A stretch of 55,839 nt of DNA. It comes from an uncultured Clostridia bacterium. Lineage in GTDB: Bacteria > Bacillota > Clostridia > Oscillospirales > QAMX01. Under the pieces are notes generated by a model, which was given only the letters and a program-made list of their open reading frames with translations, was not told the DNA's origin and did no database searches. Positions 1 through 8,593 of this stretch are shown here, in pieces; the first letter of the stretch is position 1, and each line of letters opens with the position of its first letter. The position numbers and the translations under genes were made by a program. The stretch is taken from contig CALWBW010000009.1 in the NCBI GenBank assembly GCA_944376195.1, positions 1 through 55,839 on the forward strand. Reading direction: 5' to 3'.

Positions 1-850
1 ACGTGTTCGGGTCCGGAACTACCAAGGTGCCCTTGGTGCCGTACACCTCAAACCGAGCCTGTGCGCCGCGGCCGTAGTAGACGTCAAAGGTGGTGAAAAT
101 CGAGGCAATTGCGCCGTTTGAGAAGAGAATATTGCCCGCGAGGTAGGTGTCGATATCGACGTCCACAACCTCGCCATAGTGCGGCTGGGAGGTAATGATG
201 CGCTGCGGGAAGCTCTTCTTGGTCATACCCATAACGCCCTTTGCCTCACCGATGAGCTGTACAAGCGCTGTGACGTAATAAGGTCCCATGTCCATCATCG
301 GGCCGCCGCCGCGCTTATAATAAAATTCAGGATCCGGATGCCAGGTTTCGTGGCCATGGCAGACCATGGCGCAGTTGGCGCCGATCACGTCGCCAATGAT
401 CCCGCTGTCGATCAGCTTGCGGCAGGTCTGGATGCCTGCGCCCAGGAAGGTATCCGGCGCGCCGCCCATGTGAAGGCCGGTCTTTTTCGCCAGCTCGACG
501 AGCTCGTCCGCCTCTTCCATATCGACGGCCAGGGGTTTCTCGGAGAAGACATGTTTCCCCGCAAGCAGCGCGGCCTTTGTCACTTCATAGTGTTCGTAAG
601 GACGGGTGAGGTTTAAGATCACGTCTACTTCCGGATCATTGAACGCCTCATACATATCCTTGTAAATCTTCGGAATTACGGCCTTTGCGCCCTTTTCGAC
701 CTCTTCACGGACATACTGTACGCCTTTTTCGGCACGCTCCGGAATCAGGTCGCAGACACCAATCAACTCCACTTCCTTGAAGGTCAGCGTCAGGTTCTTC
801 AGGTAGATGCCGCTGATTGCGCCGACGCCGATCATCGCCACTTTCATCAT
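1..850 (-). CDS. Gfo/Idh/MocA family oxidoreductase (3' end outside window)
   Basis: Reading the minus strand from 850 gives an open frame that runs off the left edge (283 codons seen). The N-terminus is a Rossmann fold with a glycine-rich nucleotide loop (MKVAMIGVGAIS). It is followed by the family EKP motif (FSEKPLAV) that contributes the substrate lysine, and by the GGGPMMDMGPYY stretch typical of Gfo/Idh/MocA proteins. These enzymes are cytoplasmic NAD(P)-dependent dehydrogenases of sugars, inositols or related polyols; the substrate here cannot be told. The start was chosen because GGAGG lies 9 nt upstream of the ATG at 850, with a second in-frame ATG directly after it. A good promoter lies upstream at 901-929. 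The cut C-terminus prevents assignment to a subfamily. Confidence 0.92.
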   Translation of the reverse strand, partial: MMKVAMIGVGAISGIYLKNLTLTFKEVELIGVCDLIPERAEKGVQYVREEVEKGAKAVIPKIYKDMYEAFNDPEVDVILNLTRPYEHYEVTKAALLAGKHVFSEKPLAVDMEEADELVELAKKTGLHMGGAPDTFLGAGIQTCRKLIDSGIIGDVIGANCAMVCHGHETWHPDPEFYYKRGGGPMMDMGPYYVTALVQLIGEAKGVMGMTKKSFPQRIITSQPHYGEVVDVDIDTYLAGNILFSNGAIASIFTTFDVYYGRGAQARFEVYGTKGTLVVPDPNT

Positions 851-900
851 AAAGCTTGTCCTCCTTCGTTTCTGTCTGCGAAACGGCTTTCAATACGGTA

Positions 901-929
901 AATATATCACAACGGGGCATTCTATGCAA
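901..929 (-). promoter_or_regulatory. sigma-A promoter of the Gfo/Idh/MocA gene
   Basis: On the minus strand TTGCAT, a 17-nt spacer and TATATT are seen, about 50 nt upstream of the start codon at 850. Hexamers match the vegetative consensus at 4/6 and 5/6. Confidence 0.6.
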
Positions 930-1074
930 GAGGATTTTCCAAATACCGGGGCCTTTTTGTGACATCTTCACAGAATGTACGGCCATGCGTGGGGGGCGAA
1001 ACCTTGTGCCGGGAGAAAATCTATGATATAACTAAACAGGACGGCATAAGGAAAACTGCGTGCGGAGGTGGCCT

Positions 1075-1659
1075 GTGAACCATTTTTTTGCCTATTTATT
1101 CCGGATGAAGCATATCAAACGCTGGGGGCTGATGCGAAATGCCTCCGAGGAAAATTTAGAGGAGCACACGCTCGAGGTTGCGTTGTTGGCGCACGCGTTG
1201 GCTTCCATACGGCGGGATGTGCTCGGCATACCATGCGACCCGGAGCGCGTTGCCGCCGCCGCGATGTTCCATGACGCCTCGGAAATCTTGACAGGCGATC
1301 TGCCGACGCCTGTCAAATACATGACGGCGGAGTTAACCGGTGCGTACCGGGAGATTGAACACGCCGCAGAGGAAAAGCTGCTTTCCTTTTTGCCGCAGGA
1401 ACTTTGCGGCACCTATCGTACGCTCTTTGCCCTGGCGCATGATCCGGAGGTTTATCCGCTGGTCAAGGCGGCGGACCGTCTCGCGGCATACATCAAGTGC
1501 GTGGAGGAGTTAAAGTCCGGAAATGCCGAGTTCCGCCGTGCGGCGGAGCAGACTATGGCGTCCATCCGCGCGATGGAACTGCCGGAACTGACGTATTTCC
1601 TGGCGCATTTTCTGCCGTCGTTTGAACTGACGCTCGATGAAATGGGACTTTTGGAATGA
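1075..1659 (+). CDS. yfbR: 5'-deoxynucleotidase, YfbR family (HD domain)
   Basis: The 194-residue protein aligns over its whole length with what I know of E. coli YfbR, which removes the 5' phosphate from dNMPs (dUMP/dTMP supply and nucleotide clean-up). Metal and substrate residues of the HD fold are in place: R16, H31, the HD pair H66-D67 in AMFHDASE, and D75 in TGDLPTPVKY, a near-invariant family motif. The family C-terminal signature PSFELTLDE is also present. An upstream in-frame GTG at 1060 is possible, but the GTG at 1075 lies 6 nt after GGAGG and gives the canonical start NHFFAYLFR. It appears monocistronic, ending in the hairpin at 1703. Confidence 0.93.
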   Translation: MNHFFAYLFRMKHIKRWGLMRNASEENLEEHTLEVALLAHALASIRRDVLGIPCDPERVAAAAMFHDASEILTGDLPTPVKYMTAELTGAYREIEHAAEEKLLSFLPQELCGTYRTLFALAHDPEVYPLVKAADRLAAYIKCVEELKSGNAEFRRAAEQTMASIRAMELPELTYFLAHFLPSFELTLDEMGLLE

Positions 1660-1702
1660 AAAGCCGTCCGGCGGAACCTTGCTTACCGCCATGCGGCGAG
1701 GT

Positions 1703-1737
1703 AAGGCCCCCGTGCTTTGTAGCACGGGGGCCTTTTT
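1703..1737 (+). terminator. Rho-independent terminator after yfbR
   Basis: A 14-bp perfect stem (AAGGCCCCCGTGCT pairing with AGCACGGGGGCCTT) with a TTGT loop is followed by T residues. It lies between convergent genes and works best in the plus direction. Confidence 0.9.
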
Positions 1738-1757
1738 GATCTTCTATCTTAGGGACG

Positions 1758-2639
1758 TTACCGCAGCGGCGTAACCGTGTGACGGCAGACGTACGTTTCG
1801 CCGGGCGGAAGCAGGAGCGTACCTTCCCGTTCCCGAAAGACGTCCTGACGGGGACGATCACGGCGCGTAATTGCGCCGTGCCAGGCCTCCATGGCAAGGA
1901 ACGGGCTTCCGGGCGCCGTCCAGATTTGAAAGCAGTCCGCGCCGTCCAGGGAAAGCCGGATGCCGCGCCCGCTTTTCCGGCTGCGGAGCGTTACCTGCCC
2001 GGAGGCGATCGGCCGGAAACAGATCGATCCGTCCCGGAACAAATCATAGGAGAGCGGGAGGATTTTCCCCGACCGGCCGAAGGCGCGTTCCAGCACTTCC
2101 ATCGGGCTGTAAAACGTGACGACATGGGAGAGCTGTTCTTCGCGGTCGAACGCCAGTTCATAATCGGAAAAGCCTTCGCCGGGAAGGAGCGGGCAGGTAA
2201 AGCCCGGATGTCCGCCGATGGAAAACGGCAGCGCACGTTCGTCGCGGTTTTCCACCTCATAGGTAATCTCCAAAGACGCGCCGGAGAGTGTGTACCGCAT
2301 GCGCAGCGTGAACGCAAAGGGGTACATGGCGCGCGTTCGTTCATTTGCCGTTAGTTCATAGGTGACGCGGTCGGCATGGCGCTCCGTCACGGCAAAGACC
2401 TCATGCTGGGCAAAGCCATGCATCGGCATATCATATGTCCGTCCGTCCAGGCAGTACCGGCCTTCCGGCAGACGCCCCAGCAGCGGAAAGCAGAGGAAAC
2501 TGCCGTGTTCCCAGTGGCCGGGGCGCGGCTGCCAGACGTAGTCGATGTCCTCGTCCAGGAATCGCAGCGAGACGTGCTCGGCGGAAAGCGTGCCGGAGCG
2601 GAAAGAGAGCTGCCGGCTGCGGATTTCACAGATTTCCAT
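1758..2639 (-). CDS. Aldose 1-epimerase family protein (LacX-like)
   Basis: This 293-residue protein has the galactose-mutarotase beta-sandwich signatures: PLLGRLPEG near residue 53, MHGFA near 73, and SIGGHPGF near 160, which carries the family His. It belongs to the LacX-like branch rather than to GalM proper (compare the true GalM at 4849). The role would be interconversion of alpha and beta anomers of a hexose or sugar phosphate in the cytoplasm; the substrate is not predictable. Its ATG overlaps the TGA of the MATE gene upstream by one base (TGATG), so the two are translationally coupled. That coupling also supports the chosen start. Confidence 0.85.
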   Translation of the reverse strand: MEICEIRSRQLSFRSGTLSAEHVSLRFLDEDIDYVWQPRPGHWEHGSFLCFPLLGRLPEGRYCLDGRTYDMPMHGFAQHEVFAVTERHADRVTYELTANERTRAMYPFAFTLRMRYTLSGASLEITYEVENRDERALPFSIGGHPGFTCPLLPGEGFSDYELAFDREEQLSHVVTFYSPMEVLERAFGRSGKILPLSYDLFRDGSICFRPIASGQVTLRSRKSGRGIRLSLDGADCFQIWTAPGSPFLAMEAWHGAITRRDRPRQDVFREREGTLLLPPGETYVCRHTVTPLR

Positions 2640-4027
2640 CAGACATTTTCCTCCCGGCGGCCGGCAACGGATTCTCGAAACGTTTTCATAATGCGTTGCA
2701 GCGTAATGATTCCGGCAACGGCCAGCACGACCTCTGCGGCAAATGCGCCGTATGCCAGAGCGGAGATGCCAAATACGGCGTTTAAGAGAATCGTAGCAGG
2801 GATTTCAAGGACAATCTTCCGCAAAACAGCAAAAATTAAGGACGTGATACCGCGCCCAATCGCCTGACAGACACCCACAACGAGGAAGTCGAGAATCAGG
2901 AACGGAACGGCGATAATCATGGCCCGCAGGAATCCGGTTCCGTAGGCAATTACCTCCGTATCGGCAATAAAGAGACGGAGCAACTGCGGCGCAAAAATCC
3001 ACACGGCCACGGAAACGACGATCATGATGGGAAGCATCAGGCGGGCCAGGAATGAAATGGATGAACGGAAACGGTCGTAGTTGCGGGAAGAGTAAGAATA
3101 GCTGACAAGAGGCATGACGCCCTGCGTGCCGCCCAGGGAAATCTGCATTGGAACGGTGTAAATTTTCTGCGCGATTCCCATGGCGGCCACGGCGGCGGCG
3201 CCATAGGCGGCGGTAAAGTTATTGAGGATGGTCATGCCGGTTACGTTCAATAAATTTTGTATGGCGGCTGGAATGCCAACGCTGCAAACCGCCCCGGCAA
3301 TCTTACGGTCAAACCGAAAATATTTGGGATGAAGACGGATCAAAGTCTGTGAGCGTCTGATAAAGAGCAGCACAAAGAAGTAAATACAGGCGGCGCAGTT
3401 TGATAAAAACGTTGCCAGACCGGCGCCTGCCGCGCCCATGTTAAATCCCCAGGGGAAAATAAAAATGGGGTCAAGAATCATATTGAGCACGCAGCCGCTC
3501 ATGGTGCCGATACTGGCCTGTAAGGAATTCCCTTCCGCGCGGACGAGATAAGCCAGAACGACATTCAGGATGGACGGCGCCGCGCCGCAGACGACAGTCC
3601 AACCCAGATAACCGGCAGTTGCTTCCATCGTGATTTCGTCTGCGCCGAGCAGCGTGAGCAGCGGGCGGAAAAAGCACAGGCATAAAAGCGAAAACAACAG
3701 ACCGCTGCCGAAAGCGCAGTAAAGGCCGAAAGATGCGCTCTTTCGGACGGCGTCGTAGTCTTTTTGCCCGAGCGCCCGGCTCATCATGCTGGAACTGCCT
3801 ACGCCAAACAGATTATTTATGGCGTTAAAGGCCAGCAATACGGGGGCCGAGAGCGTAACGGCGGCATTTTGTACGGCATCGTTTAACTGGCCGACAAAGT
3901 AGGTGTCGGCCATATTATAGAGAACCATAACGAGAGAACTCAGAATCGTCGGGACGACGAGCTTTCCAACGGCCCTGGGTATCGGCATTTGCTCAAAGAG
4001 CGCCGTGTTATTGTGCGAGTTACTCAT
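2639..4027 (-). CDS. MATE family efflux transporter
   Basis: The protein has 462 residues and about 12 hydrophobic helices, with the two-fold MATE layout. The N-terminal motif is PRAVGKLVVPTILSSLVMVLYN and a DTYFVGQL segment follows; Q-x-G-rich turns occur in both halves (GSSSMMSRALGQKDYD and SLGGTQGVMPLVSYSY). Members extrude cationic drugs or metabolites by Na+ or H+ antiport. AGGTGA lies 9 nt before the ATG at 4027. Coupling to the downstream epimerase by a 1-nt overlap is unusual for a drug pump and hints at a sugar-linked metabolite, but that is only inference. Confidence 0.93.
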   Translation of the reverse strand: MSNSHNNTALFEQMPIPRAVGKLVVPTILSSLVMVLYNMADTYFVGQLNDAVQNAAVTLSAPVLLAFNAINNLFGVGSSSMMSRALGQKDYDAVRKSASFGLYCAFGSGLLFSLLCLCFFRPLLTLLGADEITMEATAGYLGWTVVCGAAPSILNVVLAYLVRAEGNSLQASIGTMSGCVLNMILDPIFIFPWGFNMGAAGAGLATFLSNCAACIYFFVLLFIRRSQTLIRLHPKYFRFDRKIAGAVCSVGIPAAIQNLLNVTGMTILNNFTAAYGAAAVAAMGIAQKIYTVPMQISLGGTQGVMPLVSYSYSSRNYDRFRSSISFLARLMLPIMIVVSVAVWIFAPQLLRLFIADTEVIAYGTGFLRAMIIAVPFLILDFLVVGVCQAIGRGITSLIFAVLRKIVLEIPATILLNAVFGISALAYGAFAAEVVLAVAGIITLQRIMKTFRESVAGRREENV

Positions 4028-4065
4028 AGATTTACTTCACCTGAAACTTTCAAAAATAACGTAAG

Positions 4066-4088
4066 CGGCGCGGCATTTTGCCGCGCCG
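4066..4088 (-). terminator. GC-rich hairpin between the DUF4867 gene and MATE
   Basis: A 10-bp perfect stem (CGGCGCGGCA / TGCCGCGCCG) with a 3-nt loop lies 23 nt past the DUF4867 stop codon. No uninterrupted U run follows in the minus direction, so it may be an attenuating or processing hairpin between the two genes and not a full terminator. Confidence 0.5.
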
Positions 4089-4110
4089 GACTGGTTTTTC
4101 TTCCACGTTT

Positions 4111-4743
4111 TCAGTGCGGGAGCGTGATGTTTTCCCCGATCATGCCGAAATAGGCGCCTTCGTCCGTAATGCCGGAATCTTTGTGGCAGATACGCCACTT
4201 ATTATTTGCGGTCAAAAGCGCGTTTTCGCCGGTGCGTTCGATCTTCTTCGTCAGATCCACATTTGTGCCCTTCGGCAGAACAATCACGCAGCGGAACCCA
4301 TCCGGGTTGGCGTTGCAGGGCGCATAGTGCAGGCAGGTGGCATAAAGCTCGACGGCGGTGCCGGCAGGTACGCGGAACAGCTCGACTTTTGCGGTGTCAT
4401 AGGTATAGTCGTCTGTGATATCCTGCTGCATGCCGACCATGATGATGAGGTCCGTCACCGCGATATCCACTTCGGAGGAACGATGATACTCCAGCGCGTC
4501 CATGCGGTAGTTATTGCCGTTGCAATAGCCGATTTCAATCGGCAGTTCACCAAAGACTTCGTCTTCCAGGATTTTTTTGGTGGATTCCACGGCTTCCAGT
4601 TCCCGGACAGACGGGACATAAGCCACGTCGGCGGGAATGGGGGTGTATTGGTTCATGGCATCTAGTAAAGGCGTCCAGTCATAACCTTTGATAACGCGGC
4701 CGTACTTTTTAAAGGAACTGTCGCATACGCATTTGATTTCCAT
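4111..4743 (-). CDS. DUF4867 family protein
   Basis: This 210-residue soluble protein has no signal peptide or membrane helix. I recognise the family DUF4867 from its opening MEIKCVCDSSFKKYGRVIKGYD and its central EIGYCNGNNYRMDALEYHRSSEVDIAV segment. The second half (DLIIMVG, AELYATCLHYAPC, FRCVIVLPKGTN) has the look of a cupin-like beta-barrel with conserved His and Glu residues, as in sugar isomerase-like proteins. The family often sits by sugar catabolism genes, and here it is divergent from galM across a palindromic control region. Biochemical function is not established to my knowledge. AAGGAGA lies 8 nt before the ATG at 4743. Confidence 0.8.
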   Translation of the reverse strand: MEIKCVCDSSFKKYGRVIKGYDWTPLLDAMNQYTPIPADVAYVPSVRELEAVESTKKILEDEVFGELPIEIGYCNGNNYRMDALEYHRSSEVDIAVTDLIIMVGMQQDITDDYTYDTAKVELFRVPAGTAVELYATCLHYAPCNANPDGFRCVIVLPKGTNVDLTKKIERTGENALLTANNKWRICHKDSGITDEGAYFGMIGENITLPH

Positions 4744-4778
4744 AAAATGATCTCCTTCCTTTTCCCGGATAATGATAC

Positions 4779-4807
4779 TTGTATTTTATCATGCCGGATG
4801 ATAAAAT
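4779..4807 (+). promoter_or_regulatory. galM promoter overlapped by a 25-bp inverted repeat (putative operator)
   Basis: TTGTAT (4779-4784), a 17-nt spacer and TAAAAT (4802-4807) form a plus-strand promoter about 40 nt before galM. An inverted repeat with 10-bp arms, ATTTTATCAT (4783-4792) and ATGATAAAAT (4798-4807), spans the spacer and the -10 box. A regulator bound here would block galM and probably the divergent DUF4867 gene. Confidence 0.6.
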
Positions 4808-4848
4808 GAAAGACAGTAACCGAAACTTTTTTATCAGGAGGGACATCT

Positions 4849-5844
4849 ATGGTCACAAAGCTTCCTTTTGGCACAGGGATTGACGGCGAAGCGGCTTCGC
4901 TTTACAAAATTGAACTGGCAGACGGCTCTTACGCCGCCATTACGGATTACGGCGCGACCATTACGGAGATCGTGGTGCCGGATAAGGCCGGAAAACTCCG
5001 CGATGTGGTTATGGGCCATGCCGATGTGCAGGCCTATCAGAAGGCAGGCGGTTTCTGGGGCGCGACCATTGGCCGCGTGGGGAACCGGCTGGGCGCCTCG
5101 AAGTTTGAAATCAACGGGAAGGTCTATCAGGTTTTGGCAAACGACGGCCCGAACCACCTCCACGGCGGCGCAAAGGGGTTTGACAAGCGCATGTGGGAAG
5201 GCGAAATCGTGGACGATCATACCGTGAAATTTTCCCGCGTTTCCCCGGATGGCGAGGAGGGATATCCCGGTACGCTGACCGTCAGCGTCACGTTCACCTT
5301 CGATGCAGAGCACCGGCTGACCATCTCCTACCATGCCGTTTCCGATGCGGACACGCTTTGCAACCTGACAAACCACAGCTATTTCAACTTAAACGGCACG
5401 ACGGGCGAGACGGCGGGCCTGATTTTGAATCACAAGATGCAGATCCATGCTACGCGCATGACTGCGTGCAGCCCCGATCTTTTGCCCACCGGCGAGCTGC
5501 TGCCCGTTGCCGGCACGCCGTTTGATTTCCGCACGCCGAAACCCATCGGTCAGGATATCGATGCGGACAACATTTATATTTCCTATCCGCACGGTTATGA
5601 TCACAATTTCTGCTTGGATGGCGAAGGCTTCCGTCAGGTCGCCGTGACGACCGGAGACGAGAGCGGGATCACGATGGAGACCTGGACCGATTTGCCCGGG
5701 ATGCAGTTCTTCTCTTCCAACCGCCACAGTTTCTGCCTGGAAAGCCAGTGCTATCCGAACTGGAATCAAAACCCGCAGTTCCCGTCGATCCTTTTGAAAA
5801 AAGGCGACGTTTATGAAACAAAAACCGCGTATTGGTTTCGGTAA
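4849..5844 (+). CDS. galM: Aldose 1-epimerase (galactose mutarotase)
   Basis: The 331-residue protein has the usual GalM length and motif order. YGATITEIVVPD is near residue 28, GATIGRVGNRLG near 70, the NDGPNHLHGG loop with a catalytic-region His near 100, TNHSYFNLNG near 180 (the catalytic His of the family), and YDHNFCLDG near 250; a glutamate late in the chain would be the general base. It interconverts alpha- and beta-galactose or glucose in the cytoplasm and feeds the Leloir pathway. AGGAGG lies 9 nt before the ATG at 4849. It is monocistronic, with its own promoter-operator and a strong terminator. Confidence 0.93.
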   Translation: MVTKLPFGTGIDGEAASLYKIELADGSYAAITDYGATITEIVVPDKAGKLRDVVMGHADVQAYQKAGGFWGATIGRVGNRLGASKFEINGKVYQVLANDGPNHLHGGAKGFDKRMWEGEIVDDHTVKFSRVSPDGEEGYPGTLTVSVTFTFDAEHRLTISYHAVSDADTLCNLTNHSYFNLNGTTGETAGLILNHKMQIHATRMTACSPDLLPTGELLPVAGTPFDFRTPKPIGQDIDADNIYISYPHGYDHNFCLDGEGFRQVAVTTGDESGITMETWTDLPGMQFFSSNRHSFCLESQCYPNWNQNPQFPSILLKKGDVYETKTAYWFR

Positions 5845-5878
5845 GGCGTCTCGCTGCATGCGGTAGCAGGAATATAGA

Positions 5879-5921
5879 AAAGTCCCCGTTTTTACTTTGA
5901 CATGGTAAAAACGGGGACTTT
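5879..5921. terminator. Bidirectional terminator between galM and the Pr6Pr gene
   Basis: A perfect 17-bp stem (5879-5895 pairing with 5905-5921) has a 9-nt loop, with A residues on one flank and T residues on the other. It sits between convergent genes. Confidence 0.85.
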
Positions 5922-5942
5922 GTATGCAAAATCAGAACGTGG

Positions 5943-6647
5943 TCAAACCGGATCCCGGTCACGTGCCGGACGCGCCTGATAGGCTTCCCACAACCGGCGG
6001 AGGGCATGATCCAGCGCCCAAAGCAGCAACGCGCCCACAATGGTACCCGCTGTAATCAACGTCCCCCAAAGGAGTGCTTTTCCGGTTCCCATCGCCTGGT
6101 AATCAAGAAAATAATACGGTACGCGCCGCGCGATATCGTAGGAAACAAACCGGCCCTCCAGTGCGGTATAAATGGCGATGTATCCAATATAGAGCAGGGG
6201 GATGATGGCGGAAACCGGCGCGTACCACCATCGAAACTGCCCTTTTTCGTCAAAAAGCAAATAATCCGCCAGCATCATCAGCGGCGTATAGGTATTTAAA
6301 AGGACGTCGGTCAGGGAAAACCGGCTGAAATATTCCGGATACGCAGCCGTCATGCGCGGATGCAGCACGGCATGGTACAGGATAAACGTCAGAAAGATGC
6401 AGACGATGGTGCAGAACCGAAGCACCGAATAAACGCGGTTTTTATGATATTCAATATCCGCCAGGTTGCAGGAGAGCAGCACCAGCGTCATGACAACGCA
6501 GACCAAGTTGCTTTGCATGGTATAAAAAGAAAGCGCGGACGGCATTTCCATGCCCGGGGCAAACAAACTGAGCAAGACGCCGTACAGCGCGCCCGCGAGA
6601 TAGAGCAGCCGAAATCCCGCCGAAATAAAGCGGTTTGTGATTCGCAT
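5943..6647 (-). CDS. Pr6Pr-like integral membrane protein
   Basis: With the start at 6647 the product has 234 residues and six evenly spaced hydrophobic helices. Polar turns include MQSNLVCVV, YHAVLHPR, NTYTPLMMLADYLLFD and VPYYFLDYQAMG, which match the Pr6Pr/FAR-17a-like membrane family as I know it. Helix II SFYTMQSNL and helix IV HxxxP-type residues are the most typical. No biochemical role is established for bacterial members. A longer start at 6662 exists but has no ribosome site, whereas TGAGG lies 5 nt before the ATG at 6647. The C-terminus is short, basic and cytoplasmic. Confidence 0.75.
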   Translation of the reverse strand: MRITNRFISAGFRLLYLAGALYGVLLSLFAPGMEMPSALSFYTMQSNLVCVVMTLVLLSCNLADIEYHKNRVYSVLRFCTIVCIFLTFILYHAVLHPRMTAAYPEYFSRFSLTDVLLNTYTPLMMLADYLLFDEKGQFRWWYAPVSAIIPLLYIGYIAIYTALEGRFVSYDIARRVPYYFLDYQAMGTGKALLWGTLITAGTIVGALLLWALDHALRRLWEAYQARPARDRDPV

Positions 6648-6704
6648 ATCAGCCTCAACCATAAAACGTTTACAAAATACATAAAAAATTTAAAAACTGT
6701 CTAT

Positions 6705-6733
6705 ATAATAGCATCAATCTCTGCGCTTGTCTA
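6705..6733 (-). promoter_or_regulatory. Promoter of the Pr6Pr-like gene
   Basis: On the minus strand TAGACA, 17 nt and TATTAT are seen about 60 nt upstream of the start at 6647. Each hexamer matches the consensus at 5/6. Confidence 0.6.
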
Positions 6734-6827
6734 CCGATATTTCTGACGAAAAAGGCCTTTTCTTTTGTGAAAATTAGGGAAAATATTACGATGGGACTGC
6801 CCAAAGCACCGACGGAAAAACAACCGC

Positions 6828-6860
6828 AAAAAAGAGGAAGCTGTACGCTTCCTCTTTTTT
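6828..6860 (-). terminator. Terminator after the xylanase gene
   Basis: AAAAAAGAGGAAGC pairs with GCTTCCTCTTTTTT around a 5-nt loop. It lies directly past the xylanase stop codon and ends in a T run in the minus direction. Confidence 0.9.
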
Positions 6861-6873
6861 GACGGGAGCTTTT

Positions 6874-8439
6874 TTATTTCTTACCGAAATCAAAGCCCCA
6901 GGATTTTTCAAGCTCTTTCAGACGGAAGAAGCTCTCTTTCGGTTCAAAGTCCTCCGTAAACAGCCCGGACGCCGGGACATAACCGGGATCCGCCATGCTC
7001 CACATGGTGATGGCTTCCACTTCGGGGTGGGAGTAGGTAACGGTGTAGAACTGCTCCACCCAGTCCGCCTGCAGGCGTTCGTTCCAGCCCATTTCGTGCC
7101 ACAGGCCGTAGTACATGTACTTCAGGCAGTAAATGTCGCCCGGCGTGGTATTGGGACGGACGTCTTTTTCAAAAGACGGAACGCCGAGCTCTGTGAGGTG
7201 GACGCGGCGGCCGAACTTTTTGAAGCGGTCATACATCTTATCAATGGCGAGCATGTCGCGCGCCGGGTTGTAAAGCTGCATACCGATGGCCTCATATTGC
7301 GTGCCGAGCTCTTCCAGACGCTCAATCGCGGTGTAGGGAACCAGATTGCGTTCCCACGTCGGGCCCCACTGCGTCCGGCCGTCGGCGGCGTTTTCGCCGA
7401 ACATAAAGCAGGTATTGACAACGGCATGCACGTCCGGGTCGGCCTCATGCATGGCGTCACAGCAGTATTTGGTCATCATGGTCTGCTGGTCCTGCGTGAG
7501 ATTATAGGAATTACACCAGTCATGGTTTTCATTGATGGCGTCATAATAGTGGATACGGCCCTTATAGCGCTTCACGGTACGGCTGATCGTCCGGTCAATT
7601 TCGCGTTTGATGGAGCCGTCTTCCCACTTTAAGCCCTTTGTCCACGCAGGCATACCGGCGGTATGCGCCCACCACAGCGGATGGCCTTTTGTGGTGATGC
7701 CGGCCTTTTCGAATTCATCCTGCAAATAATCCAGATAGGAAAAATCGGGTTTTCCATACTCCGGTTCCAGGTTTGCCAGATAGAAGGGAAGCGTCGCATA
7801 GTTGAAAACGCTGTCGAAGTTTTCCTTCATGGAAGGCATACCCTTGTAATCGATGCACTTTCCGCCGCGGCCGTTCCACTCACGCGCGCCGGTGTAGGGA
7901 TAGCTGAACCCGCCCGCGCCGAAGAGAATATCGTCACGGCGGCCGGTCTTGCGGATCCGGGCCTGTGCGCGCTCCACAACGGCCAACTCGCCGCTCCACA
8001 TTGCGGCGGCCAGAGCCAGCATATGGTAGGCGGGCGCCTTCACGGGATTGGCCCCGGCCAGTGTCAGAAGGCTTTTTGCGTCGCGCAGCATGGCAAGGCA
8101 TTTGGGCGACGGGTCGAATTCCTGGGTCCCCAGCACGACTTCCACCTCATGAATCCGGCTTTCCGCCGCGTCATGGATGAAATCCACTTCCGCGTCCGGA
8201 CCGTATCCCGCGCCGCAGTTATCGGACATGATCCACATGCCGTAGCCGTAGCCGGGAACGCGGAGCTTTGCGTGAAGAATCACAGGCCCTTGCGGCACTT
8301 CCAGGTTGATGGTTGCGTCATAATCAATCGAAGCCTTGCGGATGTACGGAACATAATCCATGTCGCTCGCGTACAGGGACACGATTTCGTCGCGGGTCAC
8401 ATAAGAACCGTCCGCGCCGAGGATTTTGACTCTGAGCAT
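6874..8439 (-). CDS. Glycoside hydrolase family 10 (endo-1,4-beta-xylanase type), no signal peptide
   Basis: The C-terminal two thirds of this 521-residue protein are a GH10 barrel. TKGHPLWWAHTAGMPAW corresponds to the family GHxLxW strand, INENHDW carries the acid/base Glu (about E304), and HLTELGVPS carries the nucleophile Glu (about E417). The first roughly 200 residues are a beta-rich region I do not recognise, perhaps a carbohydrate-binding or accessory domain. No signal peptide, lipobox or surface anchor is seen, so it should act inside the cell on imported xylo-oligosaccharides. The start at 8439 follows AAAGGGG by 7 nt; the longer reading to 8508 has no such site. It is transcribed alone from a promoter covered by palindromes. 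Confidence 0.85.
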   Translation of the reverse strand: MLRVKILGADGSYVTRDEIVSLYASDMDYVPYIRKASIDYDATINLEVPQGPVILHAKLRVPGYGYGMWIMSDNCGAGYGPDAEVDFIHDAAESRIHEVEVVLGTQEFDPSPKCLAMLRDAKSLLTLAGANPVKAPAYHMLALAAAMWSGELAVVERAQARIRKTGRRDDILFGAGGFSYPYTGAREWNGRGGKCIDYKGMPSMKENFDSVFNYATLPFYLANLEPEYGKPDFSYLDYLQDEFEKAGITTKGHPLWWAHTAGMPAWTKGLKWEDGSIKREIDRTISRTVKRYKGRIHYYDAINENHDWCNSYNLTQDQQTMMTKYCCDAMHEADPDVHAVVNTCFMFGENAADGRTQWGPTWERNLVPYTAIERLEELGTQYEAIGMQLYNPARDMLAIDKMYDRFKKFGRRVHLTELGVPSFEKDVRPNTTPGDIYCLKYMYYGLWHEMGWNERLQADWVEQFYTVTYSHPEVEAITMWSMADPGYVPASGLFTEDFEPKESFFRLKELEKSWGFDFGKK

Positions 8440-8462
8440 GTTTGATCCCCTTTCTGTGTTCG

Positions 8463-8518
8463 GCTGTATATACAGCGTATTACAAGATACATTGTAACGC
8501 ATCGCCAAAAAAAATCAA
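8463..8518 (-). promoter_or_regulatory. Xylanase promoter with two palindromic operators
   Basis: On the minus strand TTGATT (8513-8518), 16 nt and TACAAT (8491-8496) form the promoter. An inverted repeat TTACAA-N6-TTGTAA (8480-8497) covers the -10 box. A perfect 14-bp palindrome, GCTGTATATACAGC (8463-8476), lies just downstream of the start point. This arrangement suggests repression by a dimeric regulator; no such regulator gene is adjacent. Confidence 0.6.
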
Positions 8519-8593
8519 GTGGCGCCCGTCGATTTCTGTTAAAAACATCAAATGTTGCGGACGGTTTCCCACTCTTTGGCTGGAAACAGGAAA

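Noticed and set aside
6859-8445. Two long plus-strand frames across the xylanase
   Set aside because: They are antisense to a GH10 gene with intact catalytic motifs; composition is unlike a protein.
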